DNA of 64,000 nucleotides from Bacillus horti (lineage in GTDB: Bacteria; Bacillota; Bacilli; Caldalkalibacillales; JCM-10596), in contig NZ_JAUSTY010000024.1 in NCBI RefSeq assembly GCF_030813115.1, forward strand, positions 1 to 64,000, written 5' to 3'. A program made the translations under genes and the position numbers. This document shows positions 55,105 through 63,907 of this stretch, piece after piece (the stretch's first letter is position 1; each line of letters begins with the position of its first letter). A model generated the notes under the pieces. It did no database searches. It was given only the letters and a program-made list of their open reading frames with translations, and was not told where the DNA came from.

Positions 55105-55130
55105 GGCGACCGTAAGGCCGCCAAGGAAAT
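55105..55130 (-). terminator. Terminator of the AGCS gene
   Basis: On the minus strand GGCGGCC-TTAC-GGTCGCC is followed by TTTACTC; 7-bp GC-rich stem with one G-U pair and a weak T-run. On the plus strand the same bases fall inside a 14-residue ORF (55096-55140) with a GGAGGAG site, noted but not called. Confidence 0.6.
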
Positions 55131-55131
55131 T

Positions 55132-56685
55132 TCAGTATGAAGAAATATCATTTGAACTAGCTTTCTTCTCAGCTACCAAAATGGCTTCCTTTTCATCCTC
55201 CATAAAGTCTGTTGTCCAAAAGGTTGCATTTTTGATTCCAAGCTTTTCTGGGTTAAAAATAGGATCTAAACCTGCTCTCTTCTGTTGCTCATAGTCACGT
55301 AGCGCTTTAAGGGCGGGTTTCATCAGCAAGAGGATGGCGATTAGGTTTAACCAAGCCATGCTGCCAACTCCAATATCACCAAGAGCCCAAGCTAGGTCAG
55401 CTTCCCGAATACAGCCATATAGTACCGCTGCTAAAATTCCTATCTTTAACACAAACTCTAACCATTTCTTACGTTTCTTTGACATAATATAGGCTAAATT
55501 AGTTTCAGCCATATAGTAATAGGCCATGATTGTAGTGAATGCAAAAAAGAGTAGAGCTATAGCTACAAATGGAGCGCCGAATCCAGGTAAAGCTGATTCA
55601 ACGGCTTGCTGAGTGTAGGCAGGTCCAGCCTCCACTGCACCAGCGTTCATTACAAGCGCTTCTTGCCCATCGGGTGTCACATTATACATGCCTGTTATTA
55701 AAATCATAAAAGCGGTAGCGGAACAGATAAAAAGTGTATCTATATATACCGAAAAGGATTGAACCAGTCCTTGTTTAACTGGATGTGTGACCCTAGCAGC
55801 TGCAGAGGCGTGAGGAGCAGTTCCTTGTCCCGCCTCATTGGAATAGATTCCTCTTCTCACTCCCCAAGCAATAGCGGACCCTAGGATTCCCCCAAAGGTT
55901 GCATCGACTCCAAAAGCACTGTTAATGATAAGCATAAAAACCTCCGGTATCTGGGCGTAATTAATGCCAACAATAACAAGAGCAATGAGGATATAAGCAA
56001 CGGCCATAAAAGGCACGACAACCATAGCAGTGTTTGCAATCCGTTTTATTCCACCAAGGATAATGATTCCAAGAATGAAAATAAGGATAAGTCCAGTCCA
56101 TAGCGGTGTGATATTAAACGCTTCCTCCATGCTTGAGCCAATACTGTTTGCCTGTACACCAGGAAGGAGTAGGCCCGTTGCGATAACTGTCACAATGGCG
56201 AATAAAATGGCGTACCATTTTATATTTAAGCCTTTTTCAATGTAAAAGGCTGGTCCCCCACGATACTGCCCATCTAATTTAGTCTTATATATTTGAGATA
56301 AGGTAGATTCGACAAAAGCAGATCCTGCTCCTAAAAAAGCGATAATCCACATCCAGAACACAGCCCCTGGTCCACCATAAGCAATCGCCGTAGCTACCCC
56401 TGCGATATTACCTGTTCCTACTCTCCCGGACAGAGCTAGAGATAAAGCCTGAAAGGAAGAGATCCCTTCCTTTGAGCTCTTCCCGGCAAACATGAGCTTT
56501 ACCATTTCCTTTAAATGTCTGACCTGAGAAAAACGAGTTAGAATAGAAAATAAAAGCCCAGCTCCTAGACATAAAATAATTAAAGCGTTACTCCAAATAA
56601 TACCGTCTAACCATGCCACGCTACTATCAAGCCATTCGAACAACCATGCCACACTACTTTCAAGCCATTCTAATATTCCTGTCAT
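55132..56685 (-). CDS. Sodium:amino-acid symporter, AGCS family
   Basis: 517 residues from the ATG at 56685 (GGAGGGCATTT before it); the upstream ATG at 56703 covers that site. About 11 membrane segments. Family motifs GTGNIAGVATAIA (about 92-104), YSNEAGQGTAPHASAAA (about 288-304). Takes up alanine or glycine with sodium. The N-terminus carries a tandem duplication of an 11-residue stretch (WLESSVAWLFE / WLDSSVAWLDG) not needed by relatives. Confidence 0.92.
   Translation of the reverse strand: MTGILEWLESSVAWLFEWLDSSVAWLDGIIWSNALIILCLGAGLLFSILTRFSQVRHLKEMVKLMFAGKSSKEGISSFQALSLALSGRVGTGNIAGVATAIAYGGPGAVFWMWIIAFLGAGSAFVESTLSQIYKTKLDGQYRGGPAFYIEKGLNIKWYAILFAIVTVIATGLLLPGVQANSIGSSMEEAFNITPLWTGLILIFILGIIILGGIKRIANTAMVVVPFMAVAYILIALVIVGINYAQIPEVFMLIINSAFGVDATFGGILGSAIAWGVRRGIYSNEAGQGTAPHASAAARVTHPVKQGLVQSFSVYIDTLFICSATAFMILITGMYNVTPDGQEALVMNAGAVEAGPAYTQQAVESALPGFGAPFVAIALLFFAFTTIMAYYYMAETNLAYIMSKKRKKWLEFVLKIGILAAVLYGCIREADLAWALGDIGVGSMAWLNLIAILLLMKPALKALRDYEQQKRAGLDPIFNPEKLGIKNATFWTTDFMEDEKEAILVAEKKASSNDISSY
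56609..56674 (-). repeat. 33-bp tandem duplication in the AGCS N-terminus
   Basis: Two copies (56609-56641 and 56642-56674) differ at only a few bases and encode the two SSVAWL segments. Confidence 0.92.
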
Positions 56686-56800
56686 AAATGCCCTCCATTT
56701 CAAAATTAGTTAAATATTCATAATTATATACCAAACAGAAGTATTGAAAAACATATATTATAAATATTCGAAAAAATATATTGAATTCTGTATGTATGAG

Positions 56801-56877
56801 GTCCTAAAGGATAAATGATAGTTTATCTCCTCCTGAGGGAGGGAAGTTTGTTATCAAACAGTCCTAAAGGAGGAGAT
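56801..56877 (+). promoter_or_regulatory. Structured leader hiding the ribosome site of the GltS-like gene
   Basis: ATCTCCTCCT (56825-56834) is perfectly complementary to AGGAGGAGAT (56868-56877), which contains the Shine-Dalgarno sequence; between them GTTTG-TTAT-CAAAC (56846-56859) forms a small hairpin. Upstream, GATAAA (56810-56815) can pair with TTTATC (56822-56827), which overlaps the left arm, so the two folds exclude each other. GTCCTAAAGGA occurs at both 56801 and 56861. Confidence 0.6.
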
Positions 56878-56885
56878 CTTTATTT

Positions 56886-58289
56886 ATGTCCGCTGAAGCT
56901 ATGGGAGCAAGCTTATTAATCCTAGGAGTCTTTTTACTGCTTGGTATGTGGATACGTATTGTGACGCCTCTTTTTCAACGTTTATTCCTACCTACTTCTA
57001 TTATTACTGGCTTATTACTACTATTACTTGGACCAGAGGTATTCGGAAGAATTATACAAGCTATGGGAGGGGAAGGGAGCCGCTTAGCAGAAGGTCTATT
57101 TCCTGAATTTATGCTAGATACGTGGGAATTGCTTCCTGAGCTGCTTATCAGTGTGATTTTTACTTGTTTGTTTTTAGGCAAAAAAATACCTAGTCCTAAA
57201 AAAATGTGGTCTATCGCTGGACCGCAGATTACATTTGGACAAATGATGGCGTGGGGACAGTATACGTTAGGGATCCTGTTAGCGTTACTAGTTTTAGGGC
57301 CATTTTTTGGCTTGCCCCCTGTTGCGGGAGCATTAATTGAGATTTCATTTGAAGGAGGACACGGAACGGCAGCAGGTCTGGCAAATACGTTTGAACAGGT
57401 AGATTTTGCCGAGGGTGCTGATATGGCTCTTGGATTAGCGACGGTAAGTATGATTAGTGGAGTTATTATTTGCATCGCTATTATTAATTGGGGAGTGCGA
57501 AAGAATAAAGCGGAGCATTTACGTAGTCCAAGTGAGCTGACAAAAACAGAATTAAGAGGGATTATCCCTGAAGACGAAAGAGAGTCAGCAGGTAAAATTG
57601 TCACTCGGGGTGAAGCGATTGAAACCCTCACTATCCATTTCGGGGCGATAGGAGTGTCAATTTTAGGTGGATTTTTATTGCTTGAGGGGCTGGTCTTATT
57701 AGAAAATTGGCTTTTTGGATCGGATTTTATGACCTATGTTCCGTTGTTTACCTTCGCTATGTTAGCAAGTGTTGCTCTACAAGTTCTCTTAAATAAATTT
57801 GATAAAAATCACTTTATTGACCGTAACCTTATTTTACGAGTTCAAGGGTTTTCATTAGATATTTTAATTGTTAGTGCTATGGCAACCCTGTCTTTATCCG
57901 TGATTGGAGATAATATTATTCCTTTTATTCTTCTAGCGGTTGTGGGTATTGTCTGGAATGTACTTGTGTTCTTCCTGCTTGCCCCACGAATGATCCCTTC
58001 CTATTGGTTTGAAAAGGGGATGGGAGATTTAGGTCAATCGTTAGGAATGACGGCTACAGGTCTATTATTACTTAAGGTCACCGATCCAAAAGAAAAAACC
58101 CCTGCTACGGAAGGGTTTGGATACAAACAGCTGATGTTTGAGCCTATTCTTGGCGGAGGCTTATTCACTGCCTTTTCATTACCTCTTATTTTCCAGTTTG
58201 GTCCTATCCCCATTCTTATCCTTACCACCATGTTGCTATTTGGGTGGTTGTTACTAGGACTTTTATATTTCGGGAAAAAGAAGGAATAG
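56886..58289 (+). CDS. Sodium/glutamate symporter family protein (GltS-like)
   Basis: 467 residues, about 11-12 membrane segments. TSIITGLLLLLLGPE near residue 38 and ISFEGGHGTAAGLANTF (about 152-168) are the GltS (ESS family) hallmarks, repeated in part in the second half (GDLGQSLGMTATGLLLL). A cytosolic charged loop lies near 205-235. Likely sodium-driven uptake of glutamate or a related anion. Divergent from the AGCS carrier. Confidence 0.85.
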   Translation: MSAEAMGASLLILGVFLLLGMWIRIVTPLFQRLFLPTSIITGLLLLLLGPEVFGRIIQAMGGEGSRLAEGLFPEFMLDTWELLPELLISVIFTCLFLGKKIPSPKKMWSIAGPQITFGQMMAWGQYTLGILLALLVLGPFFGLPPVAGALIEISFEGGHGTAAGLANTFEQVDFAEGADMALGLATVSMISGVIICIAIINWGVRKNKAEHLRSPSELTKTELRGIIPEDERESAGKIVTRGEAIETLTIHFGAIGVSILGGFLLLEGLVLLENWLFGSDFMTYVPLFTFAMLASVALQVLLNKFDKNHFIDRNLILRVQGFSLDILIVSAMATLSLSVIGDNIIPFILLAVVGIVWNVLVFFLLAPRMIPSYWFEKGMGDLGQSLGMTATGLLLLKVTDPKEKTPATEGFGYKQLMFEPILGGGLFTAFSLPLIFQFGPIPILILTTMLLFGWLLLGLLYFGKKKE

Positions 58290-58292
58290 ACA

Positions 58293-59024
58293 TCAATCTA
58301 ATCTAAACTTTTCGTCAATCGAAGGCAGGGAAGAGGGTACCTTTTCAAAGGTGAATTCAGGATACCTTAGTCCAGTGAGATGTCCTCCAAAAACACAGCC
58401 AGTATCTATATTAACGGTTTTGTTGATCATACGAGGCTGCCTAACAGGGGTGTGACCATAGATAATCCAGCTATCTCCATCATACTCCTGTGCCCAATCC
58501 TTGCGAATTGGAAAGCCAGTTTCATCCTTTTCTCCTGTTACATCACCGTATAAGCAAAAGAATTTAACACCTTTATGCTGCTCTCCAATGTAGTCTTTTC
58601 GAATCCCGGCGTGTGCTACAATAAGCTGCCCATCATCTAAAGTTAGATACCAAGGAGCACTCTCATAAAGTTTGATAAAGTCCTGCTGCACCTGTTTTTT
58701 TGTGTCACGTGGAAGCTTAGATAACTCAGCCACAGTAGTTTCTAATCCATGAGTAATTTGTACATCCCTGCCAAGCAGAAAACGATACAGCTTGTTACAA
58801 TGGTTCCCAGGGACATACAACGCTTTTTTAGCTCTAACATGCTTTACTACAAAATCTATCATGGCTACAGAATTAGGCCCTCTATCTGTAATATCGCCTA
58901 CAAGAATAAATAGCCTTCCCTCAGGGTGGAGGTATAAAGAATCTTCTTCCACATACCCAAGCTTGTCTAATAGCTCTATACATTCAGCATAGCAGCCGTG
59001 TACATCTCCAATTATGTCGTACAT
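58293..59024 (-). CDS. prpE: Bis(5'-nucleosyl)-tetraphosphatase PrpE
   Basis: 243 residues from the ATG at 59024 (GGAGGAATT before it). Phosphoprotein-phosphatase-type metal motifs: GDVHGCYAE (7-15), [10 protein letters not shown] (about 41-50), PGNHCNK (about 72-78), AHAGI and YGHTPV (about 195). In B. subtilis (244 aa) PrpE hydrolyses Ap4A-type dinucleotides and affects spore germination. The 3' end of the RodA-like gene lies 13 nt upstream, so they may be one unit. Confidence 0.93.
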   Translation of the reverse strand: MYDIIGDVHGCYAECIELLDKLGYVEEDSLYLHPEGRLFILVGDITDRGPNSVAMIDFVVKHVRAKKALYVPGNHCNKLYRFLLGRDVQITHGLETTVAELSKLPRDTKKQVQQDFIKLYESAPWYLTLDDGQLIVAHAGIRKDYIGEQHKGVKFFCLYGDVTGEKDETGFPIRKDWAQEYDGDSWIIYGHTPVRQPRMINKTVNIDTGCVFGGHLTGLRYPEFTFEKVPSSLPSIDEKFRLD

Positions 59025-59037
59025 AATTCCTCCAGTT

Positions 59038-60186
59038 TTAATCAAACATATATTCCTTTGTGCGCATCGAAACATTTAACACGATCCCTATGGCGAGCAT
59101 ATTGGTCATTAAAGCACTTCCTCCGTAGCTGATGAAAGGTAGCGCTAACCCTGTAATAGGCAACAAACCAATCGTCATCCCAATGTTTTGGAAAATTTGA
59201 AACACAAGAGCTCCTGCGATTCCGGCGACGAGATAAGAGCCAAAAGGATCATTACACGTTAGGGCAATCTGTACCAAACGATAAATGAGAATAAAAAATA
59301 GAGAGATAAGAATGCTTGAGCCGATAAAACCGAATTCTTCCCCAATAACGGCGAAGATAAAATCAGTGTGCACCTCTGGAATCCAGCTATGCTGGGTTGG
59401 GACGGTAATTGTTTCAAACTCCTTACCAATTAACTGCCCTGAACCGATCGAATTTAAGCTCATAATTAATTGATAGCCGAAGTTCTGAATGTTTCCTTCA
59501 GGATCCAGCCAGCCATAGATACGTTCTAACTGATGATCTCTAATAATTTTGCTAAATAAATCAAAGTTTAGGAAATACAAGAAGATCAATCCTATTATAA
59601 AAGTAATAGCACCAGCTGTTAAGGTAAAGAGAATTCTCCAAGAGATTCCTGCCACTAATAGCATAACCGCTACTATACCAATTAAAACAAGCGCTGTTCC
59701 TAAGTCAGGCTGGCGAAAGATAAAGAAGAAAGGGACGATGGAAGCAATCGCTAATTGTCCGGTTATGATTAGATCACCACGTAGACTTTTTTCATATTTC
59801 TCTTGTGCTTTTACTAGCAGATAGGCTAAGAAAATAATGAGAAATACCTTCATCACTTCAGAGGGTTGAAACGCAAAGTTACCAAAGTCGATCCAACGCT
59901 GTGCTCCCTTTCTTTCCACTCCAAAGATAGCAACATAGACCAATAACAACATGCCTACTATATAAAAAGGAATGGCAAGCTGTTTTAATTTACGATAATC
60001 AACAAGTAAAGTTCCTCCTGCGATAACGAAGCTTACAGCGTACCAAACGATCTGTTTAGTAAAGTCACTTGAGCCAGTACCAGCCGTTGCTTTATAGATA
60101 GCAATTAAGCTAAATCCTGCTAACATTAGAACTATTGTAATCAAGCCATAATCTAACTTTTGATATAACGGTTTTTCATTTTCCAT
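59038..60186 (-). CDS. RodA/FtsW/SpoVE family peptidoglycan polymerase
   Basis: 382 residues with about ten membrane helices (SEDS family). [23 protein letters not shown] (split: GAQRWIDFG and FQPSEVMK) carries the SEDS motif; [19 protein letters not shown] (about 262-280; catalytic Asp region) and [16 protein letters not shown] (about 348-363) follow. Polymerises glycan strands from lipid II with a class-B PBP. Its N-terminal pattern and no cell-division neighbours favour RodA over FtsW or SpoVE. Confidence 0.88.
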   Translation of the reverse strand: MENEKPLYQKLDYGLITIVLMLAGFSLIAIYKATAGTGSSDFTKQIVWYAVSFVIAGGTLLVDYRKLKQLAIPFYIVGMLLLVYVAIFGVERKGAQRWIDFGNFAFQPSEVMKVFLIIFLAYLLVKAQEKYEKSLRGDLIITGQLAIASIVPFFFIFRQPDLGTALVLIGIVAVMLLVAGISWRILFTLTAGAITFIIGLIFLYFLNFDLFSKIIRDHQLERIYGWLDPEGNIQNFGYQLIMSLNSIGSGQLIGKEFETITVPTQHSWIPEVHTDFIFAVIGEEFGFIGSSILISLFFILIYRLVQIALTCNDPFGSYLVAGIAGALVFQIFQNIGMTIGLLPITGLALPFISYGGSALMTNMLAIGIVLNVSMRTKEYMFD

Positions 60187-60348
60187 AAATGTGTCATTTC
60201 CTTTACTGAGAAAAATATCTATTCGATTAATTTATCTAAAAAAGGTAATCTGCTTATCCTTAAATAGAGTATTCATTTTGCTGGGGAAATATTGCTTTCA
60301 ATCAGAACAGACCTATACTAAATGATAATACAAAATAGAAGTGTAGGC

Positions 60349-60377
60349 TAGTCACATCTCTCGAATTAAGATATAAT
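60349..60377 (+). promoter_or_regulatory. Likely fabI promoter
   Basis: TATAAT (60372-60377) with TAGTCA (60349-60354) 17 nt upstream; 16 bp before the FapR-type site. Confidence 0.5.
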
Positions 60378-60392
60378 AAAAATCAATTAAGT

Positions 60393-60409
60393 TTATGACC
60401 TAGTATTAA
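60393..60409. promoter_or_regulatory. FapR-type operator
   Basis: TTATGACCTAGTATTAA resembles the FapR palindrome of B. subtilis lipid genes (TTAGTACCTAGTACTAA as recalled, 14 of 17 matching). It lies just downstream of the expected transcription start of fabI, where bound FapR would block transcription until malonyl-CoA releases it. Confidence 0.65.
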
Positions 60410-60473
60410 GACTATGTATAAGTATCAACTTTTATCATTTTTATCATCATCTTAAATTTGGGGAGGGTTTTGA

Positions 60474-61250
60474 ATGAATCAGCTTTTAGCCGGAAAATCT
60501 TTTGTTATTATGGGTGTTGCTAATAAACGAAGTATCGCGTGGGCCATTGCTAGATCTCTACATGGGGCAGGGGCCAAATTGATTTTTACCTATCAAGGAG
60601 AACGCCTTGAAAAAAACGTACAGGAGCTAGCCGACACGTTAGACCGTAATGATTCAATTCTCTTACCATGTGATGTAACAAAGGATGAGGACATTCAGTC
60701 GACCTTCAGCAAAATTAAGGATGAAGTAGGAGTTATTCATGGAATTGCTCACTGTATAGCATTCGCAAAAACAGAAGAATTAGAAGGGGAGTTTGTCACA
60801 ACTTCTCGTGGTGGCTTCCAGCTAGCTCACGATATTAGTGTTTATTCCCTTGTGGCTGTAGCTAATGCAGCGCGTGAGATCATGTCAGAGGGGGGAAGTA
60901 TAGTTACCTTAACCTATCTAGGTGGAGAACGAGTAGTCTCTAACTATAATGTGATGGGTGTGGCGAAAGCTGCTCTTGATGCGAGTGTCAAATATTTAGC
61001 GAATGATCTCGGCAAGGACAATATCCGTGTGAATGCCATTTCGGCTGGCCCTATTCGTACGCTTGCGGCGAAAGGAATTAAAGGCTTTAACAGTATTTTG
61101 AAAACGATCGAAGAAAAAGCGCCTCTTCGTAGAACAATTACACAGGAGGAGGTTGGTGATACGGCTTTATTCCTATGTAGTCACCTTTCTCGCGGTATCA
61201 CGGGAGAAATCTTACATGTCGATGCTGGATTCAATATATTAGGTAACTAA
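60474..61250 (+). CDS. fabI: Enoyl-[acyl-carrier-protein] reductase FabI
   Basis: 258 residues, atypical SDR. N-terminal GVANKRSIAWAIARSL (glycine-poor cofactor loop), and the FabI active site LTYLGGERVVSNYNVMGVAKAAL (split: TYLGGERVVSNYN and MGVAKAALD, about 140-165) with Tyr-x6-Lys spacing. Last step of fatty-acid elongation, NADH-dependent. GGGGAGGG precedes the ATG. Confidence 0.96.
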   Translation: MNQLLAGKSFVIMGVANKRSIAWAIARSLHGAGAKLIFTYQGERLEKNVQELADTLDRNDSILLPCDVTKDEDIQSTFSKIKDEVGVIHGIAHCIAFAKTEELEGEFVTTSRGGFQLAHDISVYSLVAVANAAREIMSEGGSIVTLTYLGGERVVSNYNVMGVAKAALDASVKYLANDLGKDNIRVNAISAGPIRTLAAKGIKGFNSILKTIEEKAPLRRTITQEEVGDTALFLCSHLSRGITGEILHVDAGFNILGN

Positions 61251-61321
61251 TAGGTTTCATCTTAGCTGAGTCGGGGAATATAATAGGTAAAGAAGAAGTT
61301 GATAGTTATGGAGGTGTTTGG

Positions 61322-61522
61322 ATGGGCTATTACCCACCTTATGTTCCAGATACGTATCTGCAGACCTTTAGAACGATTCCTACTTCTCGCGTTGCCATCA
61401 AGCCGGTCGAACCTATTCCCTACAAAAGGATTGAGCCGAAAAGATGGGAGCAGCAGCTAAGACAACCAGAAGATTTAAAAAAACAAACAGGACTTGGATT
61501 AAATTTTGATCAATATATCTAG
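61322..61522 (+). CDS. Small Pro/Tyr-rich protein of unknown function
   Basis: 66 residues, no signal or membrane segment; proline, tyrosine, arginine-rich, with RIEPKRWEQQLRQPEDL. Not recognised. In B. subtilis the coat gene cotO follows fabI, so a spore-coat role is possible by position only. GGAGGTG precedes the ATG; terminator follows. Confidence 0.6.
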   Translation: MGYYPPYVPDTYLQTFRTIPTSRVAIKPVEPIPYKRIEPKRWEQQLRQPEDLKKQTGLGLNFDQYI

Positions 61523-61546
61523 ATCTTGTTGTATACTAGTAGTAGT

Positions 61547-61576
61547 AAAGCCTCTATGTTAAAATAGGGGCTTTTG
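61547..61576 (+). terminator. Terminator after the small Pro/Tyr-rich gene
   Basis: AAAGCCTCTAT (61547-61557) with ATAGGGGCTTT (61564-61574), one G-U pair, then T. Confidence 0.75.
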
Positions 61577-61607
61577 GAATTGTAGGGAAAAAGGGAGCAG
61601 AGAAGAA

Positions 61608-62594
61608 ATGACGATTCGAAATCGCAGTGTTGTAACGGGGTTTCCTAGAAAAAGAAAGAAAAAATGGTTTACTTTAAAACGATTCATTATCTTCTTAATA
61701 ACAATTGCTGTTGCTTATATAGCCTTATTCTTAATTGTGGTTCCAGAAAGACCTAATCATTCGTATTTTTCAGGGGTCAATCATCCTATGGTTATTGCTA
61801 ATCGAGGAGGATTAAGTCTGGCACCAGAAAATACACTTGTAGCTTTTGAAAGAGCTAACGCGCTGAATGTAGACGCTATTCAATTTGACGTTCGTCTGTC
61901 ACAGGATGGGGAACTGGTTGTCATCCATGATGACACGGTTGATCGAACAACAAACGGTGAAGGAAAGGTGGCGGAAATGACTTTGGCTGAGCTAAAGCAG
62001 TTTGATGCCGCACATAGGTTTCCTGGAATTCGGGGAAACTATGAATACCGTGGCCACGGTGTACGGATCCCAACCGTTGATGAGGTGTTTGAAAAGCTAG
62101 GGGATATGCACTTTGTGATTGAGATGAAGGACCCTCCGGCACCTGCAGAGGGGGAGCAAGTGTATGATTTACCTGGGCTGTTATGGGAAAGCATTGAAGC
62201 TCATCAGATGCAAAAGAAAGTGATCGTTGGTGGGGAGACAAACGCATTGCTAGAGACCTTTAATACATATGCACAGGGACAGGTTGTTCTTACCGCATCT
62301 AGGCAGGAAACCACAAGGTTTAATATGCTGCATAAGTTGTTCTTAAATCGGTTGTATCGTCCAAATAGTGATGTGTTTCAAGCCTCAGTGGATACAGGTA
62401 TTTTTAATATGAAGGATAGTAGAATTATTGATGGTGCACACAGACTGAATATGAAGATGCTTTATTCTGTTGTTAATGATGAAGATACCATCAGAGATCT
62501 ATTGCGAAGAGGGGCAGATGGAATCATAACAGATCGACCTGACTTATTAATTCGAGTGATGAATGAAATGGGGATTAATCATGAAGAGGATTGA
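61608..62594 (+). CDS. Membrane-anchored glycerophosphodiester phosphodiesterase
   Basis: 328 residues. A basic N-terminus and one membrane helix (FIIFLITIAVAYIALFLIVV, about 27-46) precede a GDPD TIM barrel: NRGGLSLAPENTLVAFERA (about 66-84), VIHDDTVDRTTNG (about 105-117), and EMKDP (about 174). The first motif is normally HRG-x-PENT; here the catalytic His is Asn. The second His is kept. It would act on glycerophosphodiesters outside the membrane, if active. Confidence 0.85.
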   Translation: MTIRNRSVVTGFPRKRKKKWFTLKRFIIFLITIAVAYIALFLIVVPERPNHSYFSGVNHPMVIANRGGLSLAPENTLVAFERANALNVDAIQFDVRLSQDGELVVIHDDTVDRTTNGEGKVAEMTLAELKQFDAAHRFPGIRGNYEYRGHGVRIPTVDEVFEKLGDMHFVIEMKDPPAPAEGEQVYDLPGLLWESIEAHQMQKKVIVGGETNALLETFNTYAQGQVVLTASRQETTRFNMLHKLFLNRLYRPNSDVFQASVDTGIFNMKDSRIIDGAHRLNMKMLYSVVNDEDTIRDLLRRGADGIITDRPDLLIRVMNEMGINHEED

Positions 62595-63435
62595 CTTACA
62601 CACACATAGTACAGCTTCAGATGGGACGAATAGCTCTCAGGACAACGTAGCTTTAGCTAAAGAAAGAGGCCTACAGGCGATTGCCATAACAGACCACGAT
62701 ACAGTAAGTGGGGTTGCAGAGGCGTTAGAGGCTGGAGCACGATTGGGAGTTGAAGTTGTTCCAGGGATTGAAATTAGTACTCTTTTAGATGGTCAGGATA
62801 TTCATATCTTAGGTTATTTTGTGGACTATCTTAACGAAGACTTTCTTGATGAGCTCACTAAGCTCAGGCAGGTTAGAAACCAAAGAAACCAAATGATGGT
62901 GGATAGGCTAAAGGAGCTAGGAATTGAAATTACCATAGAGCAGGTGCAGAGCAAACAGACGAAGCCAGGTGGTAATGTCGGCAGACCCCACATTGCTGAA
63001 GTTCTAGTGGATTTAGGAAAAGTGAGCTCAATGGAGGAAGCCTTTGAGGTTTATTTAGGGCGAGAGGGGAAGGCGTACGTCAATCCATGGCGCATCCCCC
63101 CTAAGGAGGGAATCGAGCTTATTTTACGCTTCGGTGGTGTGCCTGTACTAGCCCATCCAGGTCTATATGATAAAGATGATGAAATAGAAGACTTTGTAGA
63201 GGCAGGGCTACAGGGTATTGAGGTCTATCATCCCGATCATTCGGAGCAAGAGGTAGAGAAGTATGAAAAACTAGTAACTAAGCACAATCTTATTGCAACG
63301 GGTGGCTCAGATTATCATGGTGTGCGCAATGGAAGTGTCTATCATGGAGAGCTTGGGTCACAGCCAGTAGGAGAAGCTGTCTTAGAGCAGCTGAAAGCTA
63401 GACGTAATAAAAAAACATCAAGTGAGTCACAGTAG
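62581..63435 (+). CDS. PHP-domain phosphoesterase (TrpH-like)
   Basis: 284 residues from the ATG at 62581, 14 bp inside the end of the GDPD gene; the ATG at 62563 lacks a ribosome site. PHP motifs: IDLHTHSTASDG (3-14), AITDHDTVSG (about 36-45), GIEIST, and a late GSDYHG (about 252). Relatives hydrolyse 3',5'-nucleoside bisphosphates or trim RNA ends (TrpH/RNase AM). Coupled to GDPD by overlap. Confidence 0.85.
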   Translation: MKRIDLHTHSTASDGTNSSQDNVALAKERGLQAIAITDHDTVSGVAEALEAGARLGVEVVPGIEISTLLDGQDIHILGYFVDYLNEDFLDELTKLRQVRNQRNQMMVDRLKELGIEITIEQVQSKQTKPGGNVGRPHIAEVLVDLGKVSSMEEAFEVYLGREGKAYVNPWRIPPKEGIELILRFGGVPVLAHPGLYDKDDEIEDFVEAGLQGIEVYHPDHSEQEVEKYEKLVTKHNLIATGGSDYHGVRNGSVYHGELGSQPVGEAVLEQLKARRNKKTSSESQ

Positions 63436-63454
63436 CTCACTTGATGTTTTTTTT
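63410..63454. terminator. Bidirectional terminator
   Basis: AACATCAAGTGAG and CTCACTTGATGTT pair over 13 bp with A- and T-runs on both sides; it covers the stop codons of both converging genes. Confidence 0.92.
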
Positions 63455-63877
63455 CATTTTGACGTGAACAATACCTGCTTCCTCAAATGGTTCAGATACT
63501 GTAGCATAGCCTAATTTCTGATAAAAAGCCTCTGCATGATCCTGAGCATGTAGATAGAGTGTGTGAATGCCACGCTCTAATGCTACTTTTTCAAGCTCCT
63601 GCATCATTAGCAAGCCAATTCCCTGTCCACGAAGCTCAGAAAGGACACAAATTCTTTCCACCTTAGCGTCTGTTTCTGAGATAGGACGTAATCTTCCTGC
63701 TCCAACGGGAGCTTGCTTGGAATCATAGATCACAAAATGCTCTGAATGATCCTCGTGCTCATCAATCTCTAGCTCAGCTGGAACCTGCTGTTCTTCAACA
63801 AACACTTTGTTACGAGCATAAAAGGCATCCTTTAGCTGCTGCTCTGTTTTGACGTGCTGAACCTGATAGATGGTCAT
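63437..63877 (-). CDS. yjcF: GNAT acetyltransferase (YjcF)
   Basis: 146 residues from the ATG at 63877, 6 nt after AGGTG. EEQQVPAELEIDEHEDHSEHF near the N-terminus, the acetyl-CoA loop LRGQGIGLLMMQ (about 84-95) and HAQDHAEAFYQKLGY (about 112-126) match YjcF/ElaA-type acetyltransferases. In B. subtilis yjcF lies next to yjcG, as here. Substrate unknown. Confidence 0.88.
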   Translation of the reverse strand: MTIYQVQHVKTEQQLKDAFYARNKVFVEEQQVPAELEIDEHEDHSEHFVIYDSKQAPVGAGRLRPISETDAKVERICVLSELRGQGIGLLMMQELEKVALERGIHTLYLHAQDHAEAFYQKLGYATVSEPFEEAGIVHVKMKKNIK

Positions 63878-63907
63878 ACCATTCACCTGCATGTATTAGT
63901 TTTGTCT

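Noticed and set aside
55096-55140. 14-residue plus-strand peptide (MSKGDRKAAKEISV) with a good ribosome site
   Set aside because: Its bases form the likely terminator of the AGCS gene on the other strand and it runs into that gene's end; too short to support by itself.
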